A DNA stretch of 64,000 bases from Mycolicibacterium fallax (GTDB lineage Bacteria > Actinomycetota > Actinomycetes > Mycobacteriales > Mycobacteriaceae): assembly GCF_010726955.1 (NCBI RefSeq), contig NZ_AP022603.1:2108001-2172000 (forward strand). Direction: 5' to 3'. The notes under the pieces are model-generated. The model did no database searches. It saw only the letters and a list, made by a program, of their open reading frames with translations, and had not been told where the DNA came from. The position numbers were made by a program, and so were the translations under genes. Of the stretch, positions 1 through 9,971 are shown one piece after another. Each line of letters starts with the position of its first letter. Position 1 is the stretch's first letter.

Positions 1-1519
<1,519 letters not shown>

Positions 1520-1622
1520 TCATCTTATCGGCGCGGTGGTGGCCGTGGCGCCGGGCCTCGAGCCGGGCCCGCGGCTGGCCCGTTGACGTGTGTCTCGGTG
1601 GCGCTTTGTCGGCCCGGCTGCG

Positions 1623-1628
1623 TAGGGT
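1623..1628 (+). promoter_or_regulatory. -10 element of a leaderless promoter for the DUF5319 gene
   Basis: TAGGGT lies exactly six bases before the GTG start at 1635. The TANNNT-N6-start spacing is the usual mark of leaderless mycobacterial transcripts, whose first base is the start codon. No Shine-Dalgarno sequence is visible here. Confidence 0.55.
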
Positions 1629-1634
1629 GGACGC

Positions 1635-2042
1635 GTGCGCGACCACCTGCCCCCGGGTTTGCCGCCCGATCCCTTCGCCGACGACCCGTCGGATCCGGCG
1701 GCCGCGCTCGAGGCGATGGAGCCGGGCCAACCCCTGGATTCGCACGAGCGCACCGCGGTCGAGGCCGACCTCGCCGACCTCGCCGTCTACGAGGCGCTGC
1801 TCGCCCACCGCGGCGTCCGCGGCCTGGTGGTCTGCTGCGACGACTGCCAGCAGGATCACTACCACGACTGGGACATGCTGCGTGCGAACCTGCTGCAGCT
1901 GCTGGTCGACGGCACCGTCCGGCCGCACGAGCCGGCCTACGATCCCGAGCCCGAGGCCTACGTCACCTGGGACTACTGCCGCGGCTACGCCGACGCCTCG
2001 CTGAACGGCGCGACGCCGGACCCCGACGGCTTCCGCCGCTGA
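1635..2042 (+). CDS. DUF5319 family conserved protein (Rv3412-like)
   Basis: This is a 135-residue acidic cytoplasmic protein of unknown function. It matches the mycobacterial Rv3412/DUF5319 family in length and position (divergent from guaB2, convergent with rsdA). It begins MRDHLPPGLPPDPFADD and carries a CCDDCQQDHYHDWD segment near residues 67-80, whose cysteines and histidines could bind metal; that is inference only. There is no signal peptide or membrane segment. The GTG start is supported by a leaderless-type -10 sequence six bases upstream. Confidence 0.85.
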   Translation: MRDHLPPGLPPDPFADDPSDPAAALEAMEPGQPLDSHERTAVEADLADLAVYEALLAHRGVRGLVVCCDDCQQDHYHDWDMLRANLLQLLVDGTVRPHEPAYDPEPEAYVTWDYCRGYADASLNGATPDPDGFRR

Positions 2043-2086
2043 GCGGCCCCTGGTCCAGCGGGTCCGGCTAGTTCAACAGATTCGGC

Positions 2087-3265
2087 TTAGTTCAACAGGT
2101 CCGGCAGCGCCGGGAGCTGCGGCAGCTGCAGTCCCCGCTGGCTGGCCGGCGCATGATGCACCGTCGGCGCCTCGCCACCGGCCGGTGCCGATTCACCCGC
2201 CGGCGCTGATTCACCCGCCGGCGCCTGGTCGCCGGCCGGCACCTGCACCGACGTTTCCGGCTCCGCCGCCGGAACCTCCGTGGTGGGGGCCGAGGTTGGG
2301 GCGGTCTCCGGCGCCGCGCGCTCGGTCTGGGTGGTGGTCACCGCGGACTCCGAGGTGGCCGCATTCGAGGTCGCGGTCGTCGACGGAGCAGCCGTGCTCG
2401 ACGGCGCAGCGCTCGAGGTGGCCGCGCTCGAGGTCGCCGCGCTCGAGGTCGCCGCGCTCGAGGTCGCGGTCGTCGCCTCGCTGGTGGTCGTCGCGGCGCT
2501 GGTCGTCTCGCTGCCCGAGGTCGCCGTGCTCGACGTCGGACTGGTCGCCGTCGAACTGGTAGAGGTCTCGGCGCCCGAGGTGCCCGTCGTCGGCGTGGTC
2601 GACGTCGCGCCGGTGTCGGTGCTGGTGACCGGCACCGAGGTGCTCACCGGGCTGGCGCCCGGGTCGGTGCTGGTCGGCGTCACCGTCGCCGCCGGATCCC
2701 GGTTCTCCACCTTCACGTTCAGCTGGTTCCACTCGTCGAGCAGATCCTGCTTGACGGTCTGGTTGCCGACGTCGGCGACCTTGGTGCTGATCACCTCGAG
2801 CCGCTCCTGGGCCTGCTCCCACTTGCCGTTGTCGATCAGCTGGCGCACCTCGGCCATCTCCGACTTGGCGGCCAGCGCCACGGTGTCGTCACGAACCGAG
2901 GACACCTCGCCGAACAGCACGCTGCGCAGTCCGTACAGACTGTCGCCGGGCCCGGCGCCGTGGATCACCGCGCCGAAACCGCCGAGCGCCATCACCGCCG
3001 CCGCCAGCGACCCGACCAGCGCGAACCCGCGCCGCGGCCGGTGCATGTGGTGCGTGGTCAGGCCGTCGCGCAGCGCGGCGGCGGCCTCCCCGTCGGTGAC
3101 GACGTCGTCGTGCGAGTGCAGCCGGATGTCGTCGCGCCAGCCTTCCAGCAGGGCGATCAACTCGATATCGGCGGCATCGTTGGCGACGATGCGCCGCTCA
3201 TCCGCGAGCGCGTCGAACAGCCCGGCACTGCGGGCGATGTCCTCTAAGCGTTCCGGCTCAGGCAT
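2087..3265 (-). CDS. rsdA: Anti-sigma-D factor RsdA
   Basis: RsdA is the membrane-anchored antagonist of SigD; regulated proteolysis of the anti-sigma factor releases SigD. The N-terminal sigma-binding part (residues 1-50) contains DIELIALLEGWRDDIR. A single membrane segment follows at about 80-102 (GFALVGSLAAAVMALGGFGAV), then a long Ser/Thr/Ala/Pro-rich extracytoplasmic tail. Part of that tail (SSAAT units) is encoded by a 15-bp tandem repeat at 2411-2470. The gene overlaps the 3' end of sigD by 8 bp, so the pair is translationally coupled as in M. tuberculosis Rv3413c/Rv3414c. The 3' end shows a small duplication in which a CTGTTGAACTA motif and its stop occur twice. The low-complexity tail is expected to vary between strains. 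Confidence 0.9.
   Translation of the reverse strand: MPEPERLEDIARSAGLFDALADERRIVANDAADIELIALLEGWRDDIRLHSHDDVVTDGEAAAALRDGLTTHHMHRPRRGFALVGSLAAAVMALGGFGAVIHGAGPGDSLYGLRSVLFGEVSSVRDDTVALAAKSEMAEVRQLIDNGKWEQAQERLEVISTKVADVGNQTVKQDLLDEWNQLNVKVENRDPAATVTPTSTDPGASPVSTSVPVTSTDTGATSTTPTTGTSGAETSTSSTATSPTSSTATSGSETTSAATTTSEATTATSSAATSSAATSSAATSSAAPSSTAAPSTTATSNAATSESAVTTTQTERAAPETAPTSAPTTEVPAAEPETSVQVPAGDQAPAGESAPAGESAPAGGEAPTVHHAPASQRGLQLPQLPALPDLLN
2411..2470 (+). repeat. 15-bp tandem repeat within rsdA (4 units)
   Basis: Four head-to-tail units of GCTCGAGGTCGCCGC (the first has one substitution and the last is partial) encode SSAAT-type pentapeptides in the RsdA tail. The unit length keeps the reading frame. 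Confidence 0.9.
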
Positions 3266-3836
3266 GGTCGTATCCCGTCGCCGCGATTTCGGTCCGAAGT
3301 TTGGTCAAGGCGCGGTGTTGGGCGACCCGTACCGCGCCGGCGGTACTGCCGACGGCGTCCGCGGTCTCCTCCGCGGAGAGCCCGACGACGACGCGCAGGA
3401 TCACGATCTCGCGTTGCTTGTCCGGCAGGATCTTGAGCAACGCGTCCATCCGGGTTGCGGCGTCGGCGTCGATCGCCCGCTGCTCCGGGCCCGAATCGAG
3501 TGAGTACCGCTCCGGCACCTCGTCGGTGGGTTCGGCGCGATTGCGGGCTGAGGCGCGGTGGGCGTCAGCAACCTTGTGCGCTGCGATGCCGTACACGAAG
3601 GCCAGGAAGGGTCGCCCCTGGTCCTGGTAGCGCGGCAGCGCCGTCATGGCGGCCAAGCACACCTCCTGTGCCACATCGTCAGCTGACAGACCGCTGCGTT
3701 CCGCGGTTCCGATCCGGGCCCGGCAATACCGGACCACGATCGGGCGGATGGTCGCCAGCACTTCCTGAAGGGCACCTCGATCGCCGGCGATCGCTTCCAC
3801 GACCGCAGCGTCAAGACGCTCTCCTGGAATGGTCAT
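3258..3836 (-). CDS. sigD: ECF-type RNA polymerase sigma factor SigD
   Basis: SigD is an alternative sigma factor linked in mycobacteria to the stringent response and stationary phase. Region 2 contains the DDVAQEVCLAAM and PFLAFVYGIAAHKVADAHR segments. Region 4 carries ILPDKQREIVILRVVVGLSAEETA followed by the DNA-recognition helix GSTAGAVRVAQHRAL (given here in parts). I chose the ATG at 3834-3836 because GGAGAG lies about 10 bases upstream. A longer form from a TTG at 3899 would add 21 residues, and part of that extension (VTLE..PSMT) resembles the annotated M. tuberculosis N-terminus, so the start is uncertain. The gene overlaps rsdA by 8 bp. Confidence 0.93.
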   Translation of the reverse strand: MTIPGERLDAAVVEAIAGDRGALQEVLATIRPIVVRYCRARIGTAERSGLSADDVAQEVCLAAMTALPRYQDQGRPFLAFVYGIAAHKVADAHRASARNRAEPTDEVPERYSLDSGPEQRAIDADAATRMDALLKILPDKQREIVILRVVVGLSAEETADAVGSTAGAVRVAQHRALTKLRTEIAATGYDHA

Positions 3837-3936
3837 CGACGGCGGTCTCTCCAACGTTACGAGCCGGTCGTCCCCGGCTAGAGCGGCACCAGCCCACAAT
3901 AACGGCAGGCCATCTCAGTTCTGTTCACGCTCGGTC

Positions 3937-4710
3937 TCAACTCCGCCAGACACCGCCGCGATACCGGACCAGTTCGGCGGCCTCGTCCCGGATCACGGCG
4001 ACCTCAGCGGCGGTGTGCGCCGCGCTGCCGATGCCGGCCAACAGGCTCGCCAGTGCCCAGCGCAGCGGCACCAATCCGTGCCGCGCGGTCGCCGCCAGCC
4101 CGTCGTCGGCCAGCGCCCGGGCCTCCGCCACATTGCCCGCACAGCACTGCGCGGCGGCCAGCACCACCGCGCTCTTGACCCGGTGCCGCACCGACGGCAG
4201 GTCGGCGGCCAGCGCCACGGCATGGCGGGCGCGCTCCAGCGCGACGGCCCCGTCGCCGGTGGCCATCGCCAGCTCGGCGCCGACCCAGCCCAACCGCACG
4301 GCGCACCGGCCCGGCGCCCCGTCGTCGACGGGGCCGGCGGCGCGCCGCAGTAACACTGCCGAGGCGGCGAAGCGGCCGAGCCCGAGGGCGTCGGCGGCCA
4401 GCCCGGTCAGCGCGTCGGCGCGGGATTCGGCGTCGGTGGCCAGCGCCAGCGCGCGGCCGTCCCAGCCGCGGGCCAGCCGGTGCCCACCGAGCTGGCGCAG
4501 CAACGACCCGCGGGTGCTGTGTGCCAGGGAGGCTACCGATCCACCGGCGTCCAGCAACCTTTCAAGGTCGGCGTCCGCGGACGCGTAGCGGCCCTGGCCG
4601 CCGGCCGCGACCGCCCGCAGCCAACGCTGCTCGGGGGTGTGCGCGGCCGGCAGTGGCCAGCGTTCCGGCACGCCGCCGAACGCGGCGTCGGTGAGAATGT
4701 CCCGGCCCAT
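3937..4710 (-). CDS. Conserved hypothetical protein (Rv3415c-like)
   Basis: This 257-residue, Ala/Arg/Leu-rich all-helical protein lies at the position of Rv3415c, between sigD and whiB3. The sequence consists of successive helical hairpins that resemble TPR-type repeats (for example SVASLAHSTRGSLLRQLGG and ALATDAESRADALTGLAADA), but no catalytic motif, signal peptide or membrane segment is visible. A scaffold or regulatory role would be inference. It is transcribed toward sigD with about 100 bp between them, so it may or may not share a transcript with sigD-rsdA. Confidence 0.8.
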   Translation of the reverse strand: MGRDILTDAAFGGVPERWPLPAAHTPEQRWLRAVAAGGQGRYASADADLERLLDAGGSVASLAHSTRGSLLRQLGGHRLARGWDGRALALATDAESRADALTGLAADALGLGRFAASAVLLRRAAGPVDDGAPGRCAVRLGWVGAELAMATGDGAVALERARHAVALAADLPSVRHRVKSAVVLAAAQCCAGNVAEARALADDGLAATARHGLVPLRWALASLLAGIGSAAHTAAEVAVIRDEAAELVRYRGGVWRS

Positions 4711-5048
4711 CCGCGAACGTTAACAGTTGACCTACCCGGTGCTACGCACAGGCCGCAGCCGCGTTTCGGCGCGGCAAACCGAATTGCCCTCACCGGAGCA
4801 AAACCCCAGCTCACCGGCCGGTGACTAGCATCAATGCGCCGAATACGGAAATCAAAATGATGAACGTGACGTAAATTCTCGGCCTGCCACTATGCGATTC
4901 CGCACAGCCGTCGGCTATTGACTCAATTTCGGCATCAGCCCTACCTTGAGTGCGACGAGGGGTCATCGACGACCGCACTCGGATCGGTTCCACGTCCAGC
5001 TCAGGACCCGCGCGTCGCGACGTGCACACAGGGAGAAGGTGTTCCCAC
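4711..5048 (+). promoter_or_regulatory. whiB3 upstream region with sigma-A-like promoter
   Basis: This 338-bp non-coding stretch separates the divergent Rv3415c-like gene and whiB3. It is clearly less GC-rich than its surroundings. A TTGACT hexamer at 4918-4923 and TACCTT at 4942-4947 (18-bp spacing) make a plausible sigma-A promoter for whiB3, giving a leader of about 95 nucleotides. A long, AT-richer upstream region suits a gene known to be under complex redox and stress control. No convincing small gene is seen inside it. Confidence 0.5.
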
Positions 5049-5339
5049 ATGCCACAGCCACAGCAACTTCCCGGCCCGAACGCCGACGTCTGGGATTGGC
5101 AGATGAACGGCCTGTGCCGCGGAGAGGATTCCGCGGTCTTCTTCCACCCCGACGGCGAACGCGGCCATGCCCGCGCCGCCCGGGAGAGTCGCGCCAAGCA
5201 GATGTGCCGGCAGTGCCCGGTGATGACGCAGTGCCGCACCCACGCGCTGGCCGTCGGCGAGCCGTACGGCATCTGGGGCGGGCTCAGCGAGACCGAACGC
5301 GGCCTGCTGCTCAAGCAGGGCATCCGCCGCACCGCCTGA
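5049..5339 (+). CDS. whiB3: WhiB3 iron-sulfur redox-responsive regulator
   Basis: WhiB3 is a [4Fe-4S] protein that senses O2, NO and redox state, binds the sigma factor SigA and controls lipid and redox genes. The four cluster cysteines are C23, C53, C56 and C62 (C..CxxCx5C), followed by the WhiB signature GEPYGIWGG at 70-78 and a basic C-terminal tail. The start MPQPQQLPGPNAD matches the mycobacterial WhiB3 N-terminus. AGAAGG lies 12 bases upstream, a rather long spacing. At 96 residues it is slightly shorter than the 102-residue M. tuberculosis protein. It is followed after 28 bp by ddaH rather than by groEL1. Confidence 0.95.
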   Translation: MPQPQQLPGPNADVWDWQMNGLCRGEDSAVFFHPDGERGHARAARESRAKQMCRQCPVMTQCRTHALAVGEPYGIWGGLSETERGLLLKQGIRRTA

Positions 5340-5367
5340 ACCGCCCCCGGCGTGACAGGATGACGCC

Positions 5368-6144
5368 GTGCTCGCCCGCCACGCACTGATCCGCCGGACC
5401 TCCGACCTCCTCGCCGACGGACTGGTCACCCACATCGACCGCCGCCCGGTCGACATCGAGTTGGCCCGGCGGCAGTGGGACGGCTACCGGGCCGCGCTGC
5501 ACCAGGCCGGCTGGACCACCCACGAGGTGGACCCCGCCCCGGACTGTCCGGACTCGGTGTTCGTCGAGGACACCATGGTCGTCTACGGCGACCTGGCGGT
5601 GATCAGCCGCCCGGGCGCCCCCGAACGCCGGCCCGAGACCGTCGCCGCCGAACAGGCGGTGCGGGCTCGGGGCTACCGGATCGCCCGCATCGAGGCGCCC
5701 GGCACCCTCGACGGCGGTGACGTGCTGAAGCACGGCGGCACGGTCTGGGTCGGGCAGGGCGGGCGGACCAACGCCGCGGGCATCGCGCAGTTGCGCGCGC
5801 ACCTGGCGCCGCTGGGCGCCGACGTCGTCGCGGTGCCGCTGACCAAGGTGCTGCATCTGAAGACGGCGGTCACCGCGCTGCCCGACAGCACCGTGATCGG
5901 CTACCCGCCGCTGGTCGACGACCCGGCGGTGTGGGCTGAGCGGTTCCTGGCGGTGCCGGAGGAGTCCGGTGCGCACGTGGTGCTGCTCGACGACGACGCG
6001 CTGTTGATGGCAGCGTCGGCGCCGCGGACCGCGGCGCTGCTGCGCGAGCGCGGCTACCGCGTACTGACCGTGGACATCTCCGAGTACGAGAAGCTCGAGG
6101 GCTGCGTCACCTGCCTGTCGGTACGGCTGCGGCGCCACCCGTAA
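5368..6144 (+). CDS. ddaH: Dimethylarginine dimethylaminohydrolase / amidinotransferase-fold hydrolase
   Basis: This 258-residue guanidine-modifying enzyme of the pentein superfamily most likely hydrolyses N-methylated arginine to citrulline. Visible features are the substrate-binding FVEDTMV (E67, D68), DGGDVL, the catalytic histidine in VLHLKTAV (H163) and the nucleophile in EGCVTCLSVR (C249). The GTG start has no clear ribosome site. It is the first gene of a run of nine closely spaced same-strand genes: pnuC begins 2 bp after its stop. It lies only 28 bp after whiB3, so read-through from whiB3 is possible. A related amidinohydrolase activity, such as on arginine or ornithine-like substrates, cannot be excluded from sequence. 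Confidence 0.88.
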   Translation: MLARHALIRRTSDLLADGLVTHIDRRPVDIELARRQWDGYRAALHQAGWTTHEVDPAPDCPDSVFVEDTMVVYGDLAVISRPGAPERRPETVAAEQAVRARGYRIARIEAPGTLDGGDVLKHGGTVWVGQGGRTNAAGIAQLRAHLAPLGADVVAVPLTKVLHLKTAVTALPDSTVIGYPPLVDDPAVWAERFLAVPEESGAHVVLLDDDALLMAASAPRTAALLRERGYRVLTVDISEYEKLEGCVTCLSVRLRRHP

Positions 6145-6146
6145 CG

Positions 6147-6743
6147 ATGACCGACTGGTTCACCGCCCACGGCCTGGAGTTGTTCGGCTTCGTCACCGGC
6201 GGGCTGTGCGTGTGGCTGGCCGCCCGGCGCAACATCTGGAACTTCCCGCTGGGTCTGCTCAACAGCTCGGTGTTCATCGTGGTGTTCACCGGCGCCGCGC
6301 TCTACGCCGCCGCCGGGCTGCAGCTGGTGTACATCGCACTGGGCATCGCCGGCTGGATCGGCTGGCAGCGCGGCGCCCACCTGCGCGACGACCGGATCGC
6401 CACCCTGCGCACCCCGCGCGCCGCGGTGCTGCCGCTGGCGGTGGCCGCCGTCGCGATGACCGGGCTGCTGTGCTGGGTGCTGGACACCTGGACCGACTCG
6501 ACCACCCAGCTGGCCGACGGGGCCACCACCGCGGTGAGCCTGACCGCGCAGTTCATGCTCAACCGGCGCTGGCTGGGCAGCTGGCTGGTGTGGATCGCCG
6601 TCGACATCGGCTTGGTCGGGCTGTACCTGTTCAAGGGGCTGGTGCCGACGGCATTGCTGTACCTGATCTTCATCGGCATCGCGGTCGGCGGTTACCGCAG
6701 TTGGCGGGCGGCGCTGACCGACGATCCGGTGCCGGCGCGGTGA
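6147..6743 (+). CDS. pnuC: PnuC-type nicotinamide riboside transporter
   Basis: This 198-residue inner-membrane protein has about seven hydrophobic segments. It carries the family features near the N-terminus (GFVTGGLCVWLAARRNIWNFPLG given in parts: WLAARRN..NFPLGL, NSSVF) and later QFMLNRRWLGSWLVWI and D-I-GLVGLYLFKGL. PnuC proteins take up nicotinamide riboside by facilitated diffusion, and the product is trapped by phosphorylation by NadR. The start ATG is 2 bp after ddaH, and the stop overlaps the nadR start (GTGA), so translation is coupled. The neighbouring nadR strongly supports a role in NAD salvage. Confidence 0.9.
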   Translation: MTDWFTAHGLELFGFVTGGLCVWLAARRNIWNFPLGLLNSSVFIVVFTGAALYAAAGLQLVYIALGIAGWIGWQRGAHLRDDRIATLRTPRAAVLPLAVAAVAMTGLLCWVLDTWTDSTTQLADGATTAVSLTAQFMLNRRWLGSWLVWIAVDIGLVGLYLFKGLVPTALLYLIFIGIAVGGYRSWRAALTDDPVPAR

Positions 6744-7789
6744 GCCGGCGCTACCGGCACGGCCTGGTGATCGGCAAGTTCTACCCGCCGCACGCCGGGC
6801 ACGCCGCGCTGATCCGGCGGGCGAGCACCGACTGCGACCGGGTCACCGTGCAGGTGCTGGCCTCGCAGGTGGAGAGCATCGCGCTGGAGCACCGGATGGC
6901 GTGGCTGCGCGAGGAGCATCCCACCGCGACGGTGGTCGGCGGCTACGACGAGGCCGAGGTGGACTTCGACTCGGCGACGGCCTGGGACGCCCACATGCGG
7001 GTGATCGCGGCGCTGCTGGACGGGCCGGTGGACGCGGTGTTCACCGGCGACGACTACGGGGCGGAGCTGGCCCGCCGGTTGCGCGCGGCCTGGGTTCGGC
7101 TGGACCGCGCCGCGATCCCGGTGTCCGGGCGCGCGGTGCGCGCCGATCTGGCCGGGCACTGGCGGCTGCTGCCGGCCGCGGTCCGGGCGGCGCTGACCCC
7201 GCGGGTGGTGATCCTGGGCGCCGAATCCACCGGAACCACCACCTTGGCCGCCGACCTCGCCGGCGCCCTGGACACCGACTGGGTGCCCGAATACGGCCGG
7301 GAGTACAGCGTCATCCGGCCCGGCGGGCCCACCGCACCGTGGCGCGACGACGAGTTCGACCTGATCGCTGACCGGCAGCTGGCGCTGGAGGCCGCCGCGG
7401 CCCGGCGGGTGCGACGACCGGTGCTGATCTGCGACACCGACATGCTGGCCACCGCGCTGTGGTTCGAGCGCTACCGCGGGCACTGGCCGGCCGCCCTGCA
7501 CCGCCGCGCGCTGGCCCATCCCCCGCTGCTGTACCTGCTGACCGGGGACGAGATCCCGTTCGTGGCCGACGGTCTGCGCGACGGCGAGCATCTGCGCGCG
7601 GACATGGCCGACCGATTTCGGGCGGTGCTGGCCGATCAGCCGGTGCCGTGGGTCGAGCTGCGCGGCGACCGCCGGGAGCGGCTGGCCGCGGCCCTCGACG
7701 CCGTGCGGGCGGAGCTGACCGACGCCTTCCGGTTTGCCGACCCGCTGGAAATGCGCGACCGGGAGGGCGTTTCCGCGCCGATAGACTGA
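6740..7789 (+). CDS. nadR: NadR-like NMN adenylyltransferase / ribosylnicotinamide kinase
   Basis: This 349-residue bifunctional NAD-salvage enzyme has an N-terminal nucleotidyltransferase domain with GKFYPPHAGH (HxGH at 18-21) and a VSGRAVR motif near 128-134 (ISxTxxR position). The C-terminal kinase domain begins at about residue 154 with a P-loop GAESTGTTT (160-168). In that loop the usual Walker lysine is threonine (T166), which could weaken or alter the kinase step. No DNA-binding domain is present, unlike enterobacterial NadR. It starts with GTG overlapping the pnuC stop, and the AAA+ gene begins 5 bp after its end. Together with PnuC it would import nicotinamide riboside and turn it into NAD. 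Confidence 0.88.
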   Translation: MSRRYRHGLVIGKFYPPHAGHAALIRRASTDCDRVTVQVLASQVESIALEHRMAWLREEHPTATVVGGYDEAEVDFDSATAWDAHMRVIAALLDGPVDAVFTGDDYGAELARRLRAAWVRLDRAAIPVSGRAVRADLAGHWRLLPAAVRAALTPRVVILGAESTGTTTLAADLAGALDTDWVPEYGREYSVIRPGGPTAPWRDDEFDLIADRQLALEAAAARRVRRPVLICDTDMLATALWFERYRGHWPAALHRRALAHPPLLYLLTGDEIPFVADGLRDGEHLRADMADRFRAVLADQPVPWVELRGDRRERLAAALDAVRAELTDAFRFADPLEMRDREGVSAPID

Positions 7790-7794
7790 CCGCC

Positions 7795-9360
7795 ATGGCC
7801 GACCACTGGGGGCACGTGTCGCAGTCACCCACCCGACCGCAGGCGGTCACCGCCGGCCCGTTGACCGCCACCGACCTGTTCGGCGAGCGGGTCCCGGCCA
7901 CCCCGCCGCTGGATGAACGGCTGCGCCAGGCCTACTTCTGGATCGTCAACAACGCGGTCATCTCACCGTTCTACGACATCAGTTTCACCGGCGACACCGG
8001 CCTGTCGGTGCCGGTCGGCGACGCCGGCGCGGTGCTCGAACTCGGTGGAGACCAGAGCTATTCGTCGAACGTACTGCTGCCGCTGCTGAGCTTCGCCGTC
8101 GGCGGGCGCTGCCTGCTCATCGGCGGCCCGGGCCGCGGCAAGACGTCGCTGGCGGTGGTGCTGGGCGTGCTGGCCGGCACCGACCCGCAGCGGGTGCGCA
8201 CCGCGGTCGTTCAGGGCCAGCCCCAGCTGACCGTCAGCGATCTGGTCGGCACCCCGCTGCCCAAGGACCTGATCGGCGCCGAACGCCTCGACGAGGTGCG
8301 GGTGGCCTGGCGCAACTGGCTGCGCCTGCCGGTGAAGATCATCGACGAGTACAACCGGATCCCCACCAAGACCCAGTCCGCGCTGCTGACCATGGTCGCC
8401 GAGGGCTACGTGGAAACCTACGACCAGTCACTGTCGACGACCGGGGACACCGGCATCGACAGCTGGTTCTTCACCGCCAACGACGACAGCGGCGGCGGCA
8501 CCTTCGCGGTGATCCAGGCGCTGCGCGACCGGATGGACGTGACGGTCGCCGCGCTCGGCTTCAACTCCCGCTTCCTCGACGAGTTGATCGCCCGGGTGGA
8601 GGCGAACGAGCGCCCGGAGGAACACCTCCCGGCCGAGTTGCTGCTCAGCGACCAGGACCGCCGTGACATCGCCGCGGCGATCCGGGCGGTGCCGGTGCCC
8701 GACCCGGTACGGCGGCGCATCGAGTTCTTCGTCTCGCACTTCGAGTTCGTCCAGCACGGCGGGCGACGCTTCGAGTACCGCACCAAGGACACCGCCGCGA
8801 CCGCCGCCGCCGACATCGGCGATGTCGTCGAACGCAACTCCGGCGCCGACCTGGAGATCGACCCGGGTGCCCAAACCACCACCAGCATCTCGGTGCGGGC
8901 CATCCTGGTGCTGATCAACTACGCCAAGGCGATCGCCTGGTTCCGCGGCCAGCCCGAGGTGGGCATCGACGACGTCGGGGCGGTGCTGCCGTTCGTGCTG
9001 CGCGGCAAGCTGCTGCCCAACCCGCGCCATCCGCGCTTCGACGGCGACGCCGACCGGGAGCTGGGCCTGGACTCGGTGAGTTGGCTGGCCGACCTGTGGT
9101 CCGAGTCGAATCGTCAATTCGTCGGCCTGGGCAGGGATTCCGACGATCCGGTGGGCGCGCTGCTGGCCGAGTTCGACGCCGGCATCGACGGGCTGGACCG
9201 GGTGCAGGTGGCCGGCCGCATCACCGCGGTGGAGGCCGAGATCAACCGGATCGCCGGCACCGGCAAGCTCTACGGTCGGGACTACGACGATCTGCTGGCG
9301 CTGAAGTACCTGCACCAGCGCTACGGCAACTACCGACGCTGGCTCGACGCCACGCGATGA
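7795..9360 (+). CDS. MoxR-like AAA+ ATPase
   Basis: This 521-residue cytoplasmic AAA+ protein has Walker A GPGRGKTS (111-118), Walker B KIIDEYNRIP (181-190), a sensor-1-like FFTANDD and the arginine-containing ALRDRMD. This order fits the MoxR class of chaperone ATPases, which normally work with a VWA-domain partner. The C-terminal 250 residues form a helical lid (NLRHPRF and LALKYLHQRYGNYRRW) without a named domain. The ATG was chosen over in-frame upstream starts because those fall inside nadR. The next gene overlaps by 4 bp (ATGA). The HEXXH/VWA protein two genes downstream is the likely partner, so the ATPase may remodel or activate it. The target is unknown. Confidence 0.87.
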   Translation: MADHWGHVSQSPTRPQAVTAGPLTATDLFGERVPATPPLDERLRQAYFWIVNNAVISPFYDISFTGDTGLSVPVGDAGAVLELGGDQSYSSNVLLPLLSFAVGGRCLLIGGPGRGKTSLAVVLGVLAGTDPQRVRTAVVQGQPQLTVSDLVGTPLPKDLIGAERLDEVRVAWRNWLRLPVKIIDEYNRIPTKTQSALLTMVAEGYVETYDQSLSTTGDTGIDSWFFTANDDSGGGTFAVIQALRDRMDVTVAALGFNSRFLDELIARVEANERPEEHLPAELLLSDQDRRDIAAAIRAVPVPDPVRRRIEFFVSHFEFVQHGGRRFEYRTKDTAATAAADIGDVVERNSGADLEIDPGAQTTTSISVRAILVLINYAKAIAWFRGQPEVGIDDVGAVLPFVLRGKLLPNPRHPRFDGDADRELGLDSVSWLADLWSESNRQFVGLGRDSDDPVGALLAEFDAGIDGLDRVQVAGRITAVEAEINRIAGTGKLYGRDYDDLLALKYLHQRYGNYRRWLDATR

Positions 9361-9971
9361 TCGCCGCGGGCTTCGCCGTCAACGCCGCGGTCCCCGGCGC
9401 CGCCGAGCTGCCCGCCGGCGCACCGGCGGAACTGCGCGACACCGTCGACCGGGTCCGGGGCTGGTTCGGTGACCCCGGCCGCTACCGCCACTTCCTCGGC
9501 GCCGCAATGGTTTTGCCCGCCGGCGACACCGAGGTGCTGCGCTCGGCGGCGGTGCTGGCCGGCTGGCGCGCGGGCGTGCTGCGGCTGCGCGCCGACGCGC
9601 TGGCCCGCGCCGCCGCGTTGCCCGCGGCGGTGACCGAGGCCGCCCTCGGGCTGCCGGCCGGTGGCGCCGCGGGGTTCCTGGCCGGCCAGGCCCGCGACCC
9701 GTTTCACTTTCCCGGCGCCGCGCCGTTCATCGGGCTGGCCGGCGGATTCCGCGGCCTCGGCGGCCCGTGGTTGCAGCCACCGGACCGGGTGCACACGACC
9801 GGCGCCGCGACGGTCGCCGCGCGCACCGGCACCCAGTGGTGGCAGCTGACCGCCGACGTCTTCGGCGTGCTGATCCGGCCCGTCGAGGATCCGCAGCCAG
9901 CGGCCCCGGGGCTGCTGACCGCCGACCTCGGCACCTCCTACCACGTGTGGTTATCCCGATGCCCGCGTTGA
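9357..9971 (+). CDS. Uncharacterised 204-residue protein of the AAA+/VWA cassette
   Basis: I do not recognise a family. The N-terminal half is Ala/Leu-rich and helical (GAPAELRDTVDRVRGWF, RSAAVLAGWRAGVLRLRADA). The C-terminal half is richer in Gly and aromatics (DPFHFPGAAPFIGLAGG, TGTQWWQLTADVFGVLIRP) and looks like a small beta domain. No signal peptide, membrane segment or catalytic motif is seen. It overlaps the AAA+ gene by 4 bp and the HEXXH/VWA gene by 13 bp. Such tight coupling suggests it is a stoichiometric partner or adaptor of the ATPase or the VWA protein. That role is inference from position alone. Confidence 0.75.
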   Translation: MIAAGFAVNAAVPGAAELPAGAPAELRDTVDRVRGWFGDPGRYRHFLGAAMVLPAGDTEVLRSAAVLAGWRAGVLRLRADALARAAALPAAVTEAALGLPAGGAAGFLAGQARDPFHFPGAAPFIGLAGGFRGLGGPWLQPPDRVHTTGAATVAARTGTQWWQLTADVFGVLIRPVEDPQPAAPGLLTADLGTSYHVWLSRCPR

